A program made the position numbers and the translations under genes. A DNA stretch of 64,000 nt. It comes from Eubacterium_G segne. GTDB taxonomy: Bacteria > Bacillota > Clostridia > Lachnospirales > Lachnospiraceae. This document shows positions 62,644 to 64,000 of this stretch, piece after piece. Within the stretch, counting starts at the first letter, position 1. Each line of letters opens with the position of its first letter. A model generated the notes under the pieces. That model had not been told where the DNA came from. It worked only from the letters and a program-made list of their open reading frames with translations, and searched no databases. The stretch covers positions 1 to 64,000 of the forward strand of contig NZ_JACOOZ010000012.1 in the NCBI RefSeq assembly GCF_014287775.1, given 5' to 3'.

Positions 62644-63972
62644 ATGAAAGAAACAAAAGTTGTTAAATTTGGTGGAAGCTCATTAGCTGATGCAAAGCAG
62701 TTTAAGAAGGTAGCAGATATCATTCTTGCAGACCCTACCAGACGCTTTGTTGTAGCATCTGCACCAGGAAAACGTTTTGTTGAAGATATAAAAGTAACAG
62801 ATATGTTGTATAAATGCTATGAGTTGGCATCAGAAGGTGAAAACTTTGATGAAGAATTTCAGGCAATAAAAGACAGATTTAACGGAATTATAAGTGAGTT
62901 AGGTATAGAAGATTTCTCCTTAGAGAAAGAATTCGAGGCAATTAAAGGTGCTTTTTCTCATATGGCAGGTAGGGATTACGCTGCAAGCCGTGGAGAATAT
63001 TTAAACAGCATGGTTTTGGCAAAATATCTTGATTTTGATTTCATAGATGCTGCAAAATATGTGTTCTTTGATGAGTCAGGAAGCTTTGACTGGGAAAAAA
63101 CAGCTGAAAAGCTTGTGCCAAAGCTTGCTTCAACAGAATATGCAGTTATACCGGGATTTTATGGCTCAATGCCTAATGGTACCATAAAGACATTTTCAAG
63201 AGGTGGCTCAGATGTAACAGGTTCAATTGTTGCAAGAGCAGCTTCTGCTAAGATATATGAAAACTGGACAGATGTTAGTGGATTCCTTATTTGTGATCCT
63301 AGAATCATTAATAATCCGGAACCTATTAACACAATAACCTATGCTGAACTTAGAGAATTGGCATACATGGGTGCTACTGTATTACATGAAGATGCAATTT
63401 TCCCTGTACGTGCAGCAGGCATACCTGTAAATATTAAGAACACCAACTGCCCACAGGATAAGGGAACAATGATTGTATCTGAAACGGCAGAGCCTTGTGA
63501 GCATATTATTACAGGTATTGCAGGAAAGAAGGGAATGTCCGTAATCAATATTGAAAAGGATAAGATGAATAGCGAAGTGGGATTTGGAAGAAACGTACTT
63601 CGTGCCCTTGAAAAGAGCAATGTAAGCTTTGAACATATGCCATCAGGTGTAGATACCATGAGTGTGGTTATTCAGACAGATGCCCTAACAGGAAAAGAGA
63701 CAACTATTTTAGATGAAATCCGTTCAAGAGTTCATCCGGATCAGTTGTTTATAGAAAATGATCTGGCTCTTATTGCAGTTGTAGGTCGTGGAATGAAGAG
63801 TGCCAGGGGAACAGCAGCAATATTATTTACAGCATTAGCTGAAGCACGTGTAAATATCAAAATGATTGATCAGGGTTCATCGGAACTTAATATAATAATC
63901 GGTGTTGATGATCAGGATTTTGAGGTTGCAATGCGCGCAATTTATAACGCATTTATTAAAGTAAAAAAATAA
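62644..63972 (+). CDS. lysC: Aspartate kinase
   Basis: A 442-aa monofunctional aspartokinase, first step of lysine, threonine and methionine synthesis. VVKFGGSSLAD is the N-terminal nucleotide motif, and FSRGGSDVTGSIVARA binds aspartate. Two ACT domains form the C terminus (GMSVINIEKDKMNSEVG and ALIAVVGRGMKSARGTAA), so feedback inhibition is expected. It shares the run with hom and the ApgM-like gene. GAAGGG precedes ATG 62644. Confidence 0.96.
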   Translation: MKETKVVKFGGSSLADAKQFKKVADIILADPTRRFVVASAPGKRFVEDIKVTDMLYKCYELASEGENFDEEFQAIKDRFNGIISELGIEDFSLEKEFEAIKGAFSHMAGRDYAASRGEYLNSMVLAKYLDFDFIDAAKYVFFDESGSFDWEKTAEKLVPKLASTEYAVIPGFYGSMPNGTIKTFSRGGSDVTGSIVARAASAKIYENWTDVSGFLICDPRIINNPEPINTITYAELRELAYMGATVLHEDAIFPVRAAGIPVNIKNTNCPQDKGTMIVSETAEPCEHIITGIAGKKGMSVINIEKDKMNSEVGFGRNVLRALEKSNVSFEHMPSGVDTMSVVIQTDALTGKETTILDEIRSRVHPDQLFIENDLALIAVVGRGMKSARGTAAILFTALAEARVNIKMIDQGSSELNIIIGVDDQDFEVAMRAIYNAFIKVKK

Positions 63973-64000
63973 CATTGACAAAAAAATAACATAGTATTAT

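Noticed and set aside
63975..64000. Promoter at the right edge (TTGACA then TATTAT)
   Set aside because: Spacer is only 14 bp and the window ends there; a -10 may lie beyond the edge.

Overview
The window is a contiguous 64 kb stretch of a low-GC, anaerobic Firmicutes chromosome, most likely a gut Lachnospiraceae (Clostridia). Supporting signs are AGGAGG-type ribosome binding sites, TTGACA/TATAAT promoters, T-box control, an oxygen-independent ribonucleotide reductase, a group B-like [FeFe] hydrogenase, a NifS/NifU iron-sulfur system and a secreted GH43/CBM6 glycosidase. No prophage, CRISPR array or transposase gene is seen. The left edge cuts into an Rpn-type nuclease gene; the last gene (lysC) is complete.

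Layout. 1-4.2 kb: Rpn tail, a small membrane peptide, a secreted GH43 glycosidase, a signal-peptide stub and a flavoprotein. 4.3-14.2 kb: signal peptidase I, a double-GNAT acetyltransferase, endonuclease IV, an AEC transporter, oligoendopeptidase F, a HAD phosphatase, a DMT transporter, a YdcF-like protein, a Gfo/Idh/MocA oxidoreductase and a truncated RpiR regulator. 14.5-19 kb: a Thr/Lys-rich surface protein, tRNA-Gly(GCC) with 70-bp repeats, a PAP2 phosphatase, an Rrf2 regulator and a SleB-like hydrolase. 19-26 kb: nifS-nifU-nadA-mnmA and cysK-metY. 26-31 kb: a PLD-family protein, an LDH/MDH-family dehydrogenase, an iron-type alcohol dehydrogenase and a HAD protein. 31-35 kb: Trp T-box, trpXYZ-type ABC transporter and an anti-sigma-like membrane protein. 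35-47.7 kb: HD protein, pyruvate kinase, MgtE, CmpB-like membrane protein, ECF S component, [FeFe] hydrogenase, MATE pump, NrdD, a small (p)ppGpp synthetase and a frameshifted cupin gene. 47.8-53.3 kb: two beta-helix proteins and an SDR. 53.5-64 kb: NlpC/P60 hydrolase, HPF, SecA, RF2, and the threonine/lysine genes hom-apgM-lysC.

The most coherent biology is sulfur and Fe-S control. An Rrf2 regulator with IscR-like cysteines has a 13-bp perfect inverted repeat on its own promoter. The same TTCCTA...TAGGAA element overlaps the promoters of nifSU-nadA-mnmA and of cysK-metY. The cysK leader also carries a 35-codon ORF with a Cys-Cys-Ser-Met-Met run. Together this looks like a two-level circuit (Rrf2 repressor plus a possible cysteine-sensing leader peptide) joining cysteine synthesis, sulfur transfer, NAD synthesis and tRNA thiolation.

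The second theme is three unrelated families of intergenic repeats: 70 bp beside tRNA-Gly, 135 bp between cysK and metY, and 87 bp between two dehydrogenase genes. In the 87-bp family every unit carries its own ribosome binding site, ATG and six-codon ORF. All calls come from reading the sequence; no database search was run.
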